NCBI RefSeq assembly: GCF_003063545.1 | Contig: NZ_NESD01000001.1 | Location: 1,132,790-1,196,789 of the forward strand | Length of the DNA stretch: 64,000 nt | Reading direction: 5' to 3' | Source: Limnohabitans sp. Jir61 | Lineage (GTDB): Bacteria; Pseudomonadota; Gammaproteobacteria; Burkholderiales; Burkholderiaceae_C | Notes under the pieces: model-generated | What the model saw: the letters and a program-made list of their open reading frames with translations, nothing else | Database searches by the model: none | Told to the model about the DNA's origin: nothing | Made by a program: the position numbers and the translations under genes | Shown here: positions 16,263-24,292 of the stretch, one piece after another | Position numbering within the stretch: position 1 is the first letter of the stretch | Layout of the letters: each line of letters opens with the position of its first letter

Positions 16263-17264
16263 TTACTGCCCTGAGGCTTTGCGCTGGTAACGATTGACAG
16301 CTGAGTTATGTTCTTCCAGCGTGGCGCTGAAGTGGCTCGTGCCATCGCCTTTGGCTACAAAGTACAACGCATTGCTCGGCGCAGGTTGCACGGCGGCCTT
16401 GAGGGCGTTGCGCCCAGGCATCGAAATTGGCGTCGGAGGCAAGCCTTTGCGTGTGTAGGTGTTCCATGGATGGTCGGTACGCAGATCAGCGCGGCGCAGG
16501 TTGCCATCGAAGCTGTCAAACATGCCGTAAATAACGGTTGGGTCGGTTTGCAGAGGCATGCCCAGCCCTAAGCGGTTGTGAAACACGCGGCTGATGGTGG
16601 TGCGGTCGCTTTCTCGGCCTGTTTCTTTTTCAACGATGCTGGCCAAGATCAAGGCCTCGTCGAGGGTTTTAATTTGAATGTCCGGCTGGCGTTGGCCCCA
16701 AGCGGCGGCCAGTTGCTTTGTCATCGCATTAGCTGCGCGTTGCATTACATGCAGCTCGGATGTGCCTTTGCCGTAAGTGTAGGTGTCGGGGAAAAACCGA
16801 CCTTCGGGGGACACGCCTGGCATGCCCAGCCTGCTCATGAGTTCGTCATCGCTCAGCTCAGTGGCATCGTGCTTGAGGCCTTCGGCTTTGGCCAGTGCGG
16901 TGCGGAATTGGCGAAACGTCCAGCCGTCAATCAGGCTGATGGCTTTGAGGCTTTCTTCACCACGGGTGAGTTTGCGCAGCAAATCAAGCGGCGTATTGCC
17001 TTCGCTCAGTTCATAGCTGCCCGCGCGCAACTTGCGCGATTGGCCGCTGGCTCTGAAGAACGTATATAAAACCAGAGGTGGTGCATCAACGCCTGCATCT
17101 GCTACTGCTTGCGCAATGCCTCGCACAGGGGTTTGTGGCTCGATGGATATGTCTATCGTGGGAGTTCGCAGTGGCATGGGGGTCAACACCCACCAACCCG
17201 ATACCCCTGACAACAAGAGGGTCAGAGTTAACACCGTCCAAAAGATTCGCTTGATGAGCCGCAT
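16263..17264 (-). CDS. mltG: Endolytic murein transglycosylase MltG (YceG)
   Basis: This inner-membrane lytic transglycosylase cuts nascent glycan strands and is thought to set their length. One N-terminal membrane segment (FWTVLTLTLLLSGVSGWWVL) is followed by a LysM-like region and the YceG catalytic domain, with the glutamate in LASIVEKETGRES and the downstream DPTVIYGMF and TDHPWNTYTRKGLPPTPIS. The length is 333 residues. The ATG at 17264 is preferred over a GTG at 17285 because AGGG precedes it at suitable distance. It is first in the operon mltG-tmk-holB-tatD-ankyrin and is divergent from ygfZ. Confidence 0.94.
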   Translation of the reverse strand: MRLIKRIFWTVLTLTLLLSGVSGWWVLTPMPLRTPTIDISIEPQTPVRGIAQAVADAGVDAPPLVLYTFFRASGQSRKLRAGSYELSEGNTPLDLLRKLTRGEESLKAISLIDGWTFRQFRTALAKAEGLKHDATELSDDELMSRLGMPGVSPEGRFFPDTYTYGKGTSELHVMQRAANAMTKQLAAAWGQRQPDIQIKTLDEALILASIVEKETGRESDRTTISRVFHNRLGLGMPLQTDPTVIYGMFDSFDGNLRRADLRTDHPWNTYTRKGLPPTPISMPGRNALKAAVQPAPSNALYFVAKGDGTSHFSATLEEHNSAVNRYQRKASGQ

Positions 17265-17302
17265 CACAACCCTATGTCCAATCACGTTAATCCAAGGGGC
17301 AT

Positions 17303-17308
17303 GATAAT
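17303..17308 (+). promoter_or_regulatory. Candidate -10 (GATAAT) for leaderless ygfZ mRNA
   Basis: GATAAT ends six bases before the ygfZ ATG at 17315, and no Shine-Dalgarno sequence is present in TCAGCT. Initiation of transcription should fall on or beside the A of ATG. Confidence 0.45.
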
Positions 17309-17314
17309 TCAGCT

Positions 17315-18253
17315 ATGTCATTGAACACTTTTTCAGTCTCCGCGCCTCTGAACGGCATCGCACCCCTACCCCACCTAGGCATCATCCGAGCAGCAGGTTC
17401 AGACGCAGCCAGCTTTTTGCACAACCAACTCACCAACGATGTGTTGTTGATGAAAGAAGGTCAATCGCGTTTGGCCGCTTTTTGCAACGCCAAAGGCCGC
17501 ATGCAAGCGAGCTTTGTGGTTTACAAGCGTTCTCCGGAAGAAGTGCTGCTAATTTGTCGTAAAGACTTGATTGCTCAGACTGTCAAACGAATGTCGATGT
17601 TTGTATTGCGCGCCAAAGCCAAGCTGAGCGATGCCACTGATGAATATCAGTTGTTGGGTTTGGCGGGTGATGCCGCGCTTGCTGCATTGAACGGAGCATC
17701 CGCAGATGCATGGCAATGCCATTCAGTTGGTATTGCCGATGTGTTGACCCTCTACCCTGCCCTAACCCAACCCCGTGCTTTTTGGCTTGCGCCCAAAGAC
17801 GTCGCTGCCCCCACAGCTCCGAACCTCAGCGCAGACTTGTGGCAAGTGGGTGAAGTGATGAGCGGTATTGCGTGGGTTGAACTCGCCACCTTCGAAGCCT
17901 TTGTGCCACAGATGCTGAACTACGAATCGGTTGATGGTGTGAACTTCAAAAAAGGCTGCTATCCAGGCCAAGAAGTAGTGGCCCGCAGCCAGTTCCGTGG
18001 CACGTTAAAGCGCCGTGCGTTTATTGCGCAAAGCGCTGTGGCAATGGCTGCTGGTCAAGAAGTGTTTTCAAGCTTAGACGCCACCCAGCCTTGCGGCCTT
18101 GTGGCGCAGGCTGCGAACGATGATGCTAGCCATGTGGCGGTGCTTGAGTTGCAACTCAGCGCGACTGAGAACAGCAGTTTGCATTTAGGTTCGGCAGATG
18201 GCCCAGTGTTGAGCCTTCTGCCGCTGCCTTATGCGCTGCGCGACGACATTTGA
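17315..18253 (+). CDS. ygfZ: Folate-binding protein YgfZ (CAF17/GcvT-like)
   Basis: A tetrahydrofolate-dependent protein that supports repair or assembly of certain Fe-S clusters. The 312-residue protein shows the GcvT-like N-terminal part (LGIIRAAGSDAASFLHNQLT, CNAKGRMQASFVVY) and the diagnostic motif KGCYPGQEVVARSQFRG with the conserved cysteine. It is divergent from mltG, an arrangement common in Burkholderiales. Confidence 0.94.
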   Translation: MSLNTFSVSAPLNGIAPLPHLGIIRAAGSDAASFLHNQLTNDVLLMKEGQSRLAAFCNAKGRMQASFVVYKRSPEEVLLICRKDLIAQTVKRMSMFVLRAKAKLSDATDEYQLLGLAGDAALAALNGASADAWQCHSVGIADVLTLYPALTQPRAFWLAPKDVAAPTAPNLSADLWQVGEVMSGIAWVELATFEAFVPQMLNYESVDGVNFKKGCYPGQEVVARSQFRGTLKRRAFIAQSAVAMAAGQEVFSSLDATQPCGLVAQAANDDASHVAVLELQLSATENSSLHLGSADGPVLSLLPLPYALRDDI

Positions 18254-18265
18254 TGGTTGTATGGC

Positions 18266-18988
18266 TTAGAAGCGAACACCCGCTTTGATGCCCACAGACG
18301 AGTTTTTGCCTGTACGGTCGTACTCTGCAGAGAGGTTGAGCAACACGATGTTCCAGCTCACGCCCACAAATGATTTGCTTTGTGTGAAGCTCTCGTCGTT
18401 CTTGCCAGTGGCTTTGGCATTTGAATAAACCGTGCCCACACCCGCATAAGGTGTGAAACCTACAAAGCCTTTAGAGATCAACACATCTAGACCTGTGTTG
18501 TTCAACTCCATACCCGACACACCACCCATGCGGCTGTGGCTGGCGCGTACGGCGATGGCTGGTGTGATGGCATTGCCTTCTAGTAATGCATATTTGACGT
18601 GCATGCCAGTCGCTGAAACATTGGTTGAGGACACTTTGGAAACAAAGCCGCCCACATCCCAGCCGCCAGACAAGCCTTTGCTGAGTGAGAGTTTGGTTTG
18701 AGTCAGGTGGTCCATATTGCTGCCCGACACTTTGCTCCAAGCAGCACCCGCTTGTGTGTTGGTGAGTGATGCAGAAGCACTGACATCAAAGCCAGTGATG
18801 CCTAAGGGCGCAGCGGGTTCGATGGCCTTGGTGTTGGTTGTTGCAGCCAAGTCTTTGCTCAACGATAGGAATTCTGTTTGGTTGATTGCGCTGAAATTAT
18901 TTATGTCACCTGAAATCGCATTTGTGCTGAAGGTCAATGTGGTTGCTATGGTCAAAGCTATGGGTAGCAGGCGATTGAAATTTTTCAT
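18266..18988 (-). CDS. Outer-membrane beta-barrel-like protein of unknown function
   Basis: This 240-residue protein has a cleavable signal peptide (LPIALTIATTLTFSTNA, with a likely cut near ISG) followed by alternating amphipathic strands such as GFDVSASASLTN, KLSLSKGLSGGWDVGGFVSK, GFTPYAGVGTVYSNA, FVGVSWNIVLLNLSAEYDR and a C-terminal SSVGIKAGVRF. The terminal phenylalanine and strand pattern are typical of outer-membrane barrels recognised by BamA. I do not recognise a specific family. It converges on ygfZ with 12 bases between stops and may follow the secreted gene at 19062-19907 on the same strand. Confidence 0.78.
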   Translation of the reverse strand: MKNFNRLLPIALTIATTLTFSTNAISGDINNFSAINQTEFLSLSKDLAATTNTKAIEPAAPLGITGFDVSASASLTNTQAGAAWSKVSGSNMDHLTQTKLSLSKGLSGGWDVGGFVSKVSSTNVSATGMHVKYALLEGNAITPAIAVRASHSRMGGVSGMELNNTGLDVLISKGFVGFTPYAGVGTVYSNAKATGKNDESFTQSKSFVGVSWNIVLLNLSAEYDRTGKNSSVGIKAGVRF

Positions 18989-19061
18989 AGATCGATATTT
19001 TTAAGTTTTGGCTGCGATCATTTTCGCACGGACATAAAAATCAATTCTTAATTTTTATCAA

Positions 19062-19907
19062 CTAGTACAGAGTGAAGATGGGCAGCAATTGACCTTGACC
19101 GAAAGACTCAATAGTCGTGCCCAAACTGTTCATTTCGATCATCACACCCGTGCTGATTGAAGCAGAAATGTCCATGCCTTTTGTCGATCTCGTCACCGTT
19201 AGTGGCGTTGTCATCGGTATGACTGATATTGACTTATCGATCTCGCCAATGTCGTTCGGATTAGAGGTCGCCAACTTGTAATTTGATTTAACAAGGTACC
19301 CTGTCAGTACACCAAAATCTCGGCTCACGTCTCCGTTTCCTGCGCCATCAGCACCCAGGGCATTAGACACTTGTGTAGTGAATCCGTAACTTGAGCCTAC
19401 GCTTGATCCGCAATCAACTAAATCACTGATGTGTCCTATGCGATTTGAATAAAAACGCCCTGCTCGTGACCAGCAAACCCTACCGTTTGTCGCAGTTTGG
19501 CCAACTGCTGGGTAATTTTGTCGATCTTGATCAAATTTCAAAATCGTTTTAATTTCTGAATACGGTGAAAGAACTGCAAATGAATATCCATAAGTTCCAT
19601 TGGGTGGGCGTTTAACCACACCGTCGAGTTTGGTAGGGACTCCTTTGACTATTTTTACCCGAGCCCCCGAGCTGCTTTCAAAAATAATGGAACACTGAAA
19701 AAAATCAATCGCCGTGTTCGAGGTTGGAGCTGCGGGCGGGGATGCACACAATCCAAGCTTATAAATCGTGAGGTACAGCTCTTTAGGCTCTGCCATGCAG
19801 TTAGCGTTTGTGTCAGTGATTTCATCATTGACGATATTGCAGCTGGATTGTGCGTGTGCAGCTTGAGTTAAGGCAAGTAAAAAAATAGCAGACAAAATTT
19901 TGAGCAT
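19062..19907 (-). CDS. Secreted protein of unknown function
   Basis: A 281-residue protein with a clear signal peptide: MLKILSAIFLLALTQAAHAQ, cleavage after AHA. The mature part contains six cysteines, among them SCNIVNDEITDTNANC, FFQCSIIFE, RVCWSRAG and LVDCGSS, suggesting periplasmic disulphides, and ends LLPIFTLY. The segments are beta-rich and polar. No domain is recognised. It is followed by the barrel gene and preceded by a tiny lipoprotein gene on the same strand, so the three may form a cell-envelope unit. It is less GC-rich than its neighbours. Confidence 0.72.
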   Translation of the reverse strand: MLKILSAIFLLALTQAAHAQSSCNIVNDEITDTNANCMAEPKELYLTIYKLGLCASPPAAPTSNTAIDFFQCSIIFESSSGARVKIVKGVPTKLDGVVKRPPNGTYGYSFAVLSPYSEIKTILKFDQDRQNYPAVGQTATNGRVCWSRAGRFYSNRIGHISDLVDCGSSVGSSYGFTTQVSNALGADGAGNGDVSRDFGVLTGYLVKSNYKLATSNPNDIGEIDKSISVIPMTTPLTVTRSTKGMDISASISTGVMIEMNSLGTTIESFGQGQLLPIFTLY

Positions 19908-19925
19908 GCGTAAGGCCTTTTTAAC

Positions 19926-20045
19926 TTAACGCCCAGTGGCTGTTACGGTGAAGTCTTCGTCCGAATTGCTACTGCTTCCACTTCCGCATGCACTGAGTAG
20001 GATCAGAAAAAAAGCAAGAGTGATGACTTTTAAAGTTGTAAACAT
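19926..20045 (-). CDS. 39-residue lipoprotein
   Basis: A short frame encodes a complete lipoprotein signal: positive start MFTTLKV, hydrophobic ITLAFFLIL, lipobox LSAC followed by GSGSSSNSDEDFTVTATGR and a stop. The lipidated cysteine would be residue 20, leaving a mature peptide of only 20 residues rich in Ser, Asp and Glu. It lies 18 bases upstream of the secreted-protein gene on the same strand. Entericidin- and Lpp-like lipoproteins show that such sizes are real. It could also be a degenerate start of a formerly longer gene. Confidence 0.6.
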   Translation of the reverse strand: MFTTLKVITLAFFLILLSACGSGSSSNSDEDFTVTATGR

Positions 20046-20109
20046 TGGCACCTATTTATTGAGTAATCGTAAAAGGCTTTGTTGGTTTAGGTTTTGACTA
20101 AGATCAAGT

Positions 20110-20481
20110 TCATTTCCACATGCGGTATACGTAGAAGCCTTCAGCTGTGCGTTGCGCACTCAAGCGTACTTCTTTGTGACCACTTTGTCGGGCGCAGCGA
20201 ATCAATGCTTGTAACAACCTTGCCCCATAACCGTTGCCTCGTGAATCTTTGATGACCGCCATGCGCCCAACCTTCGCCACATTTGTGGTGGGTTGAAGCA
20301 AGCGCGCATTTCCGAGTGCTTGGCCGTTCAAATCGAACAGCACCGCATGCAAAGCTGTTACATCATCCGCGTCCCACTCATCCTCGGGTGCGATGCCTTG
20401 CTCATGAACAAACACATTTGTGCGCACGGCTTGTGCCGCGTTTTGCATCAAAGCCCATTCGCCAATTTCGATGTAAGTCAT
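20110..20481 (-). CDS. GNAT-family N-acetyltransferase (ElaA/YjcF-like)
   Basis: A 123-residue acetyl-CoA-dependent transferase. RTNVFVHEQGIAPEDEWDADD is typical of the ElaA/YjcF subgroup, and VGRMAVIKDSRGNGYGARLLQALI is the acetyl-CoA binding motif A (R-x-x-G-x-G/A). The C-terminal RLSAQRTAEGFYVYRMWK completes the fold but is short. The start at ATG 20481 (MTYIEIGEWALMQ) is chosen; the longer frame to 20520 would overlap the upstream lipase gene. The substrate is unknown. Confidence 0.85.
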   Translation of the reverse strand: MTYIEIGEWALMQNAAQAVRTNVFVHEQGIAPEDEWDADDVTALHAVLFDLNGQALGNARLLQPTTNVAKVGRMAVIKDSRGNGYGARLLQALIRCARQSGHKEVRLSAQRTAEGFYVYRMWK

Positions 20482-20491
20482 TGACTTCAAC

Positions 20492-21445
20492 TCACACTTC
20501 AAACGCATGACGCAATGCACGCGCAGCGTCTATGTGCGCTGTTAACGCCTCAGGAATGACGCGGCCCATTTGAATGAAGCTGTGCACCACGCCCTTGTAA
20601 ATTTCTAAGTCCACTGGCACGCCGCTCAAACGCAGATGGTCTGCATAGGCGATGCCTTCATCCACGATGGGGTCGCACTCAGCCAAGCCTAGCCATGCAG
20701 GCGCAACGCCCGATACATCGGCCAACATAGGCGAAAAGCGTGGGTTTTCGCGGTCTGCTAGATTGGGTATGTAGTGGCCGTAAAAGTATTCGATGCTGGC
20801 TTTCTCTAACAAAAAGCCTTTTTCGAAGGTATCCGCTGACGCCAAGTACTCAGGCGAACATCCTGGGTAGAACATGAGTTGCAGCTTCAGGTCAATGCCT
20901 GCATCACGCGCTGCAATCGCGGTCGATGCAGTCAATGTGCCGCCTGCACTGTCGCCACCAATGGCTATGCGTGTGGTGTCTAACCCTAGGCTGGTTGCAT
21001 TGGCTTCGAGCCATTGCAATGCATCAATCGCATCGTTGTGTGCAGTGGGAAATGTGTATTCAGGTGCGAGTCTGTAGTCCAGCGACACCACGGCACAGTG
21101 CGCCAAATGGGCCAAGTGTTTGCATAGCGCCTCATGGGTTTCGGGGCTACCTACCGTAAAGCCACCGCCATGAAAGTACAGCAGCACGGGTAAGTTGGGC
21201 TTGGCGTGTTCTGCCCAAAGTTTGGCGCGTATGGTGGCTCCATCGCGGGTGGGAATGTGCAGCGTGTCGTCACGCGCCATTTTGTGTGCATTGATTTCAA
21301 GCACGCCTGCACCGAGCGCGAAGGCTTGTTTGGCTTGCTCGGGCGTCAGCAACGCCATCGGCGGGCGACCTGCTTTGGCAATGGCATGAAGCACATTGCG
21401 CATGGCGGGGGTGAGCAGGCTTTGCGGGTTACGTGAGTGACTCAT
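20492..21445 (-). CDS. Alpha/beta hydrolase of the hormone-sensitive lipase family
   Basis: A 317-residue esterase or lipase of family IV. The oxyanion motif YFHGGGFTVGS, nucleophile elbow GGDSAGGT, SLDYRLAPEYTFPTAHND, and the acid/base pair in AECDPIVDEG and KGVVHSFIQM are all intact. There is no signal peptide, so it acts in the cytoplasm on short-chain esters. It lies ten bases upstream of the GNAT gene on the same strand and is divergent from the iron-type alcohol dehydrogenase. Confidence 0.93.
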   Translation of the reverse strand: MSHSRNPQSLLTPAMRNVLHAIAKAGRPPMALLTPEQAKQAFALGAGVLEINAHKMARDDTLHIPTRDGATIRAKLWAEHAKPNLPVLLYFHGGGFTVGSPETHEALCKHLAHLAHCAVVSLDYRLAPEYTFPTAHNDAIDALQWLEANATSLGLDTTRIAIGGDSAGGTLTASTAIAARDAGIDLKLQLMFYPGCSPEYLASADTFEKGFLLEKASIEYFYGHYIPNLADRENPRFSPMLADVSGVAPAWLGLAECDPIVDEGIAYADHLRLSGVPVDLEIYKGVVHSFIQMGRVIPEALTAHIDAARALRHAFEV

Positions 21446-21473
21446 CTGGGTTTGCTTTTTTGGATTCGGCTTT

Positions 21474-21479
21474 TATAGT
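21474..21479 (+). promoter_or_regulatory. Candidate -10 (TATAGT) for leaderless alcohol dehydrogenase mRNA
   Basis: TATAGT, five of six bases as in consensus, ends five bases before the ATG at 21485, with only GTGCC between. No ribosome-binding site is visible. Confidence 0.4.
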
Positions 21480-21484
21480 GTGCC

Positions 21485-22642
21485 ATGGCTCAAATTCTCT
21501 ACCTCACCAATATTCAGATTGACTTTGGCGTGCTCGCGACCCTTGGGGCCGAGTGCGAAAAGGCCAACATCAAACGCCCACTCATCGTGACCGACCAAGG
21601 TGTCAAAGCTGTGGGCATTTTGCAAAAGGCACTAGACGCTTTGCAAGGCATAGAGGTGGCGGTGTTTGATCAAACACCATCTAACCCAACCGAGGCCGCG
21701 GTGCGAGCCGCTGTGGCTTTCTATCACGCGCACCACTGCGATGGCCTGATTGCCGTGGGTGGTGGCTCTTCCATGGACTGCGCCAAAGGCGTGGCCATTG
21801 CCGCTACCCATGAAGGCCCTCTCAAAACTTATGCCACCATTGAAGGCGGTTCACTCAAGATCACACCTGCTGTGTCGCCCATCATTGCAGTGCCCACCAC
21901 GGCAGGTACAGGCAGCGAGGTGGCGCGTGGAGCCATCGTGATCGTGGACGATGGGCGCAAGCTCGGTTTTCACTCGTGGCACTTGGTGCCCAAGGCGGCC
22001 TTGCTCGATCCCGAACTCACCCTCGGTTTGCCCCCCGCCCTGACTGCGGCCACCGGCATGGACGCCATCGCCCACTGCATGGAAACCTTCATGGCCGCGC
22101 CGTTCAACCCACCAGCTGACGGCATTGCGCTAGACGGCCTCACACGCGGCTGGGCCCACATCGAACGCGCAACCAACGATGGCCAAGACCGCGAAGCACG
22201 CCTCAACATGATGAGCGCCTCGATGCAAGGCGCTATGGCGTTTCAAAAAGGTTTGGGCTGCGTGCATTCGCTCAGTCACAGCTTGGGCGGCGTAAATCCA
22301 CGTTTGCACCACGGCACGTTGAACGCGATGTTCTTGCCCGCTGTTGTGCGCTTCAACGCCGAAGCTGAGTCAGTTCAAAAAGAACGCCGTATGCAGCGCA
22401 TGGCTTACGCGATGGGTCTAGGCGAAATACACCAAGCGCGTGATGCGTCCGAAGCCATTGCCCAAGCCATCACCGCGATGAATGCCCGTTTAAGTTTGCC
22501 CAAAGGCTTGGCCGAGATGGGCGTGGAAACGTCTTGGTTTGACAAAATCATCGAAGGCGCAATGGCCGACCACTGCCACAAAACTAACCCGCGTTTGGCC
22601 ACAGCGCAAGAGTATCGTGAGATGCTGCAAGCGGCCATGTGA
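21485..22642 (+). CDS. Iron-containing (group III) alcohol dehydrogenase
   Basis: An NAD(P)-dependent oxidoreductase of 385 residues. Nucleotide-binding GGGSSMDCAKGVA, PTTAGTGSEVARGAIV, and the metal-binding set LTAATGMDAIAHCMETFMAAPF, GCVHSLSHSLGG and LHHGTLNA (the three histidines plus an upstream aspartate) identify the family. Substrates range from short alcohols to hydroxy acids and cannot be told from sequence alone. It stands alone between divergent and convergent genes. Confidence 0.93.
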   Translation: MAQILYLTNIQIDFGVLATLGAECEKANIKRPLIVTDQGVKAVGILQKALDALQGIEVAVFDQTPSNPTEAAVRAAVAFYHAHHCDGLIAVGGGSSMDCAKGVAIAATHEGPLKTYATIEGGSLKITPAVSPIIAVPTTAGTGSEVARGAIVIVDDGRKLGFHSWHLVPKAALLDPELTLGLPPALTAATGMDAIAHCMETFMAAPFNPPADGIALDGLTRGWAHIERATNDGQDREARLNMMSASMQGAMAFQKGLGCVHSLSHSLGGVNPRLHHGTLNAMFLPAVVRFNAEAESVQKERRMQRMAYAMGLGEIHQARDASEAIAQAITAMNARLSLPKGLAEMGVETSWFDKIIEGAMADHCHKTNPRLATAQEYREMLQAAM

Positions 22643-22656
22643 TGGCCGCTGTTAGC

Positions 22657-23157
22657 TCATTTCTTCCAAGTGATGGAGTTCAGTACGCTGCCCTCTTTAG
22701 GGCCAAACGTGTAAAGCACCTTGCCATCGCGTTCTAGCAAGTAAGCGTCTTCACTGGTGCGATAAATTTTCACTTTGCGAGGCTGCGATGCCAGCACCAA
22801 GGGGCGAATGTCACCTTCAGGCGTGTGCACCACATCTAGAGGCCAAGGCTCAGCTTCTCCGGGCCAGTACAACTCGGCAGCTTTGACTTTGTTGCTGTTG
22901 GCGGGGGCCGTCAGCACAAAAGCATGAAGCGTTTGGTCTGGGTTGTAAGGCGTTGGGTCAAACGCAATGCCCGCCTCAAACACCTTCACACAAGCACCGC
23001 GTGCGGGTGACCACAGATAACCCGCGGTGGGAATGCAGCCATGTGCATCACGCTCTTGGCCTGCAGTGGGCGAGGCCGATTCGCTGGTGGCGCTACGTTG
23101 GCAGGCGGTCATTGACAGGGTGAGCATCAAGATAGATAGAACTGAAAACGATTTCAT
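22657..23157 (-). CDS. Lipoprotein of unknown function
   Basis: A 166-residue lipoprotein: signal KSFSVLSILMLTLSMTACQ with the lipobox SMTAC. The mature part begins with a disordered Ser/Thr stretch, followed by GCIPTAGYLWSPARGACVKVFE, a two-cysteine motif seen in several small bacterial lipoproteins, then a beta-rich domain (AELYWPG, PLVLASQPRKVKIYRT, AYLLERDGKVLYTFG). It converges on the alcohol dehydrogenase gene with 14 bases between stops. Function unknown. Confidence 0.82.
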   Translation of the reverse strand: MKSFSVLSILMLTLSMTACQRSATSESASPTAGQERDAHGCIPTAGYLWSPARGACVKVFEAGIAFDPTPYNPDQTLHAFVLTAPANSNKVKAAELYWPGEAEPWPLDVVHTPEGDIRPLVLASQPRKVKIYRTSEDAYLLERDGKVLYTFGPKEGSVLNSITWKK

Positions 23158-23235
23158 TTGGAATTAAAAGTAATACCAATTTATTCTATATTTTGAGCGG
23201 CACCCTCCCCCGTCTCGACAAGAAAAAAGTAGCGA

Positions 23236-23580
23236 TCAGCGCTTGGGCTTGTTTTTGGCAGCTTGTGCGCGAAGTGCAGCCTCAAAGGATGTGCGGCCCC
23301 AAAAGCGTGCTTCCTCACGATCATCTAGAAGCGCCTCAGGCGCTGACCAATAAGACAGTTTTACAGCCTTGTCGCGCTGCATATAGGTAAAAGGCTCAGA
23401 GCCAGCAGCTTCAAATTGCGCCACGTTGCGCGCATCGGTTTTCAAATACAAACGCCCTTGGGCATAAAGGCCAAACATCAAGCCATCGTGATAAATGCCC
23501 CAGCCGCCAAACATACGGCGGGCGCGTATCGGGCCGAATGCATCAAAGACTTCGTGCAGGTAGTCGATGGATTCGTTCAA
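23236..23580 (-). CDS. TfoX N-terminal domain protein
   Basis: A 114-residue single-domain TfoX/Sxy protein. FGPIRARRMFGGWGIYHDGLMFGL and LYLKTDARNVAQFEAAG are family signatures; PFTYMQRDKAVKLSYWSAPEALLDD completes the domain. In Enterobacteria and Vibrio the two-domain TfoX activates competence genes with CRP. Stand-alone N-terminal forms are common and uncharacterised. Initiation is at TTG 23580, inside TTGA, overlapping the stop of the upstream HEPN gene. A standard start is absent, suggesting that the HEPN gene was inserted at or very near the original 5' end. Confidence 0.88.
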   Translation of the reverse strand: MNESIDYLHEVFDAFGPIRARRMFGGWGIYHDGLMFGLYAQGRLYLKTDARNVAQFEAAGSEPFTYMQRDKAVKLSYWSAPEALLDDREEARFWGRTSFEAALRAQAAKNKPKR

Positions 23581-24257
23581 GGTATTTTTACTTCAAAAAG
23601 TGCATGACCTGTAATTGCTAAAACGTGTTGGTTAACTGCACCTCCAGTTTTCCCTGCCGCACGCTTAATAAAGTCTAGATAGTCAACGGCTAGCTCTTTC
23701 GTTACTGTACTTTTAGCTCTCCCTCGATGAGCAATTTCACCTCTAATTTCAACAAATCTATCGAGTTTTTCTCTTGCTTTTTGAGGTGGGAGTTTCTTAG
23801 CCCAGTTCCATTTTTCTGAAACATTTGATAAACCAATAGCAGACTCAAAGAGCTCATCAATATTTTTATATTTGGGTGTATTTAACTTTCTGTTTCTATT
23901 TGCTTGTAGTTGCATCAACCTATCTTTTAAGACACTTCTCCATTTTTCGTCAGCAATATCCCAAATGGCTAATTCATCAGCTTTGGATTTGAGTTCTTTA
24001 GCGATTAACTTTTTAATCTCTTTTGGCAGTTTTTCTGAAGAGCTCGCGTGGTTCACTATCAACTCTAGTCCTTCCTCCGCTATCTCTTCACAGTATGCCT
24101 CCCAATATGATGTAGTTAGCACGATTGCTGATTTGGTAAGCACTTCTAATCCATAGCGCCTACCGGGTGCATTGCCCCCCTTTTCTTGATGTAGGTCCAA
24201 AAGTGCTTTTACGTCTTTTAAATTTTTATCTAATGCAGCTCTTGCTTTACTTGGCAT
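23577..24257 (-). CDS. RiboL-PSP-HEPN family protein (acquired)
   Basis: A 226-residue all-helical protein. IVLTTSYWEAYCEEIAEEGLE near the N-terminus and LDRFVEIRGEIAHRG with an R-x4-H-type catalytic motif near the C-terminus fit the RiboL-PSP-HEPN (MAE_28990-like) family, whose members are predicted RNases in toxin-antitoxin or defence contexts. The gene is markedly AT-rich compared with both neighbours, with a lysine-rich middle (LPKEIKKLIAKELKSKADE), implying recent transfer. There is no partner antitoxin next to it; the neighbours are tfoX-like and patatin genes. Confidence 0.8.
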   Translation of the reverse strand: MPSKARAALDKNLKDVKALLDLHQEKGGNAPGRRYGLEVLTKSAIVLTTSYWEAYCEEIAEEGLELIVNHASSSEKLPKEIKKLIAKELKSKADELAIWDIADEKWRSVLKDRLMQLQANRNRKLNTPKYKNIDELFESAIGLSNVSEKWNWAKKLPPQKAREKLDRFVEIRGEIAHRGRAKSTVTKELAVDYLDFIKRAAGKTGGAVNQHVLAITGHALFEVKIP

Positions 24258-24292
24258 AGGAATCCAAATATTTTAATTATAAATAATTACAA

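Noticed and set aside
19036..19062. Inverted repeat ATAAAAAT / ATTTTTAT
   Set aside because: Composed only of A and T in an AT-rich spacer; a weak stem that chance explains well.
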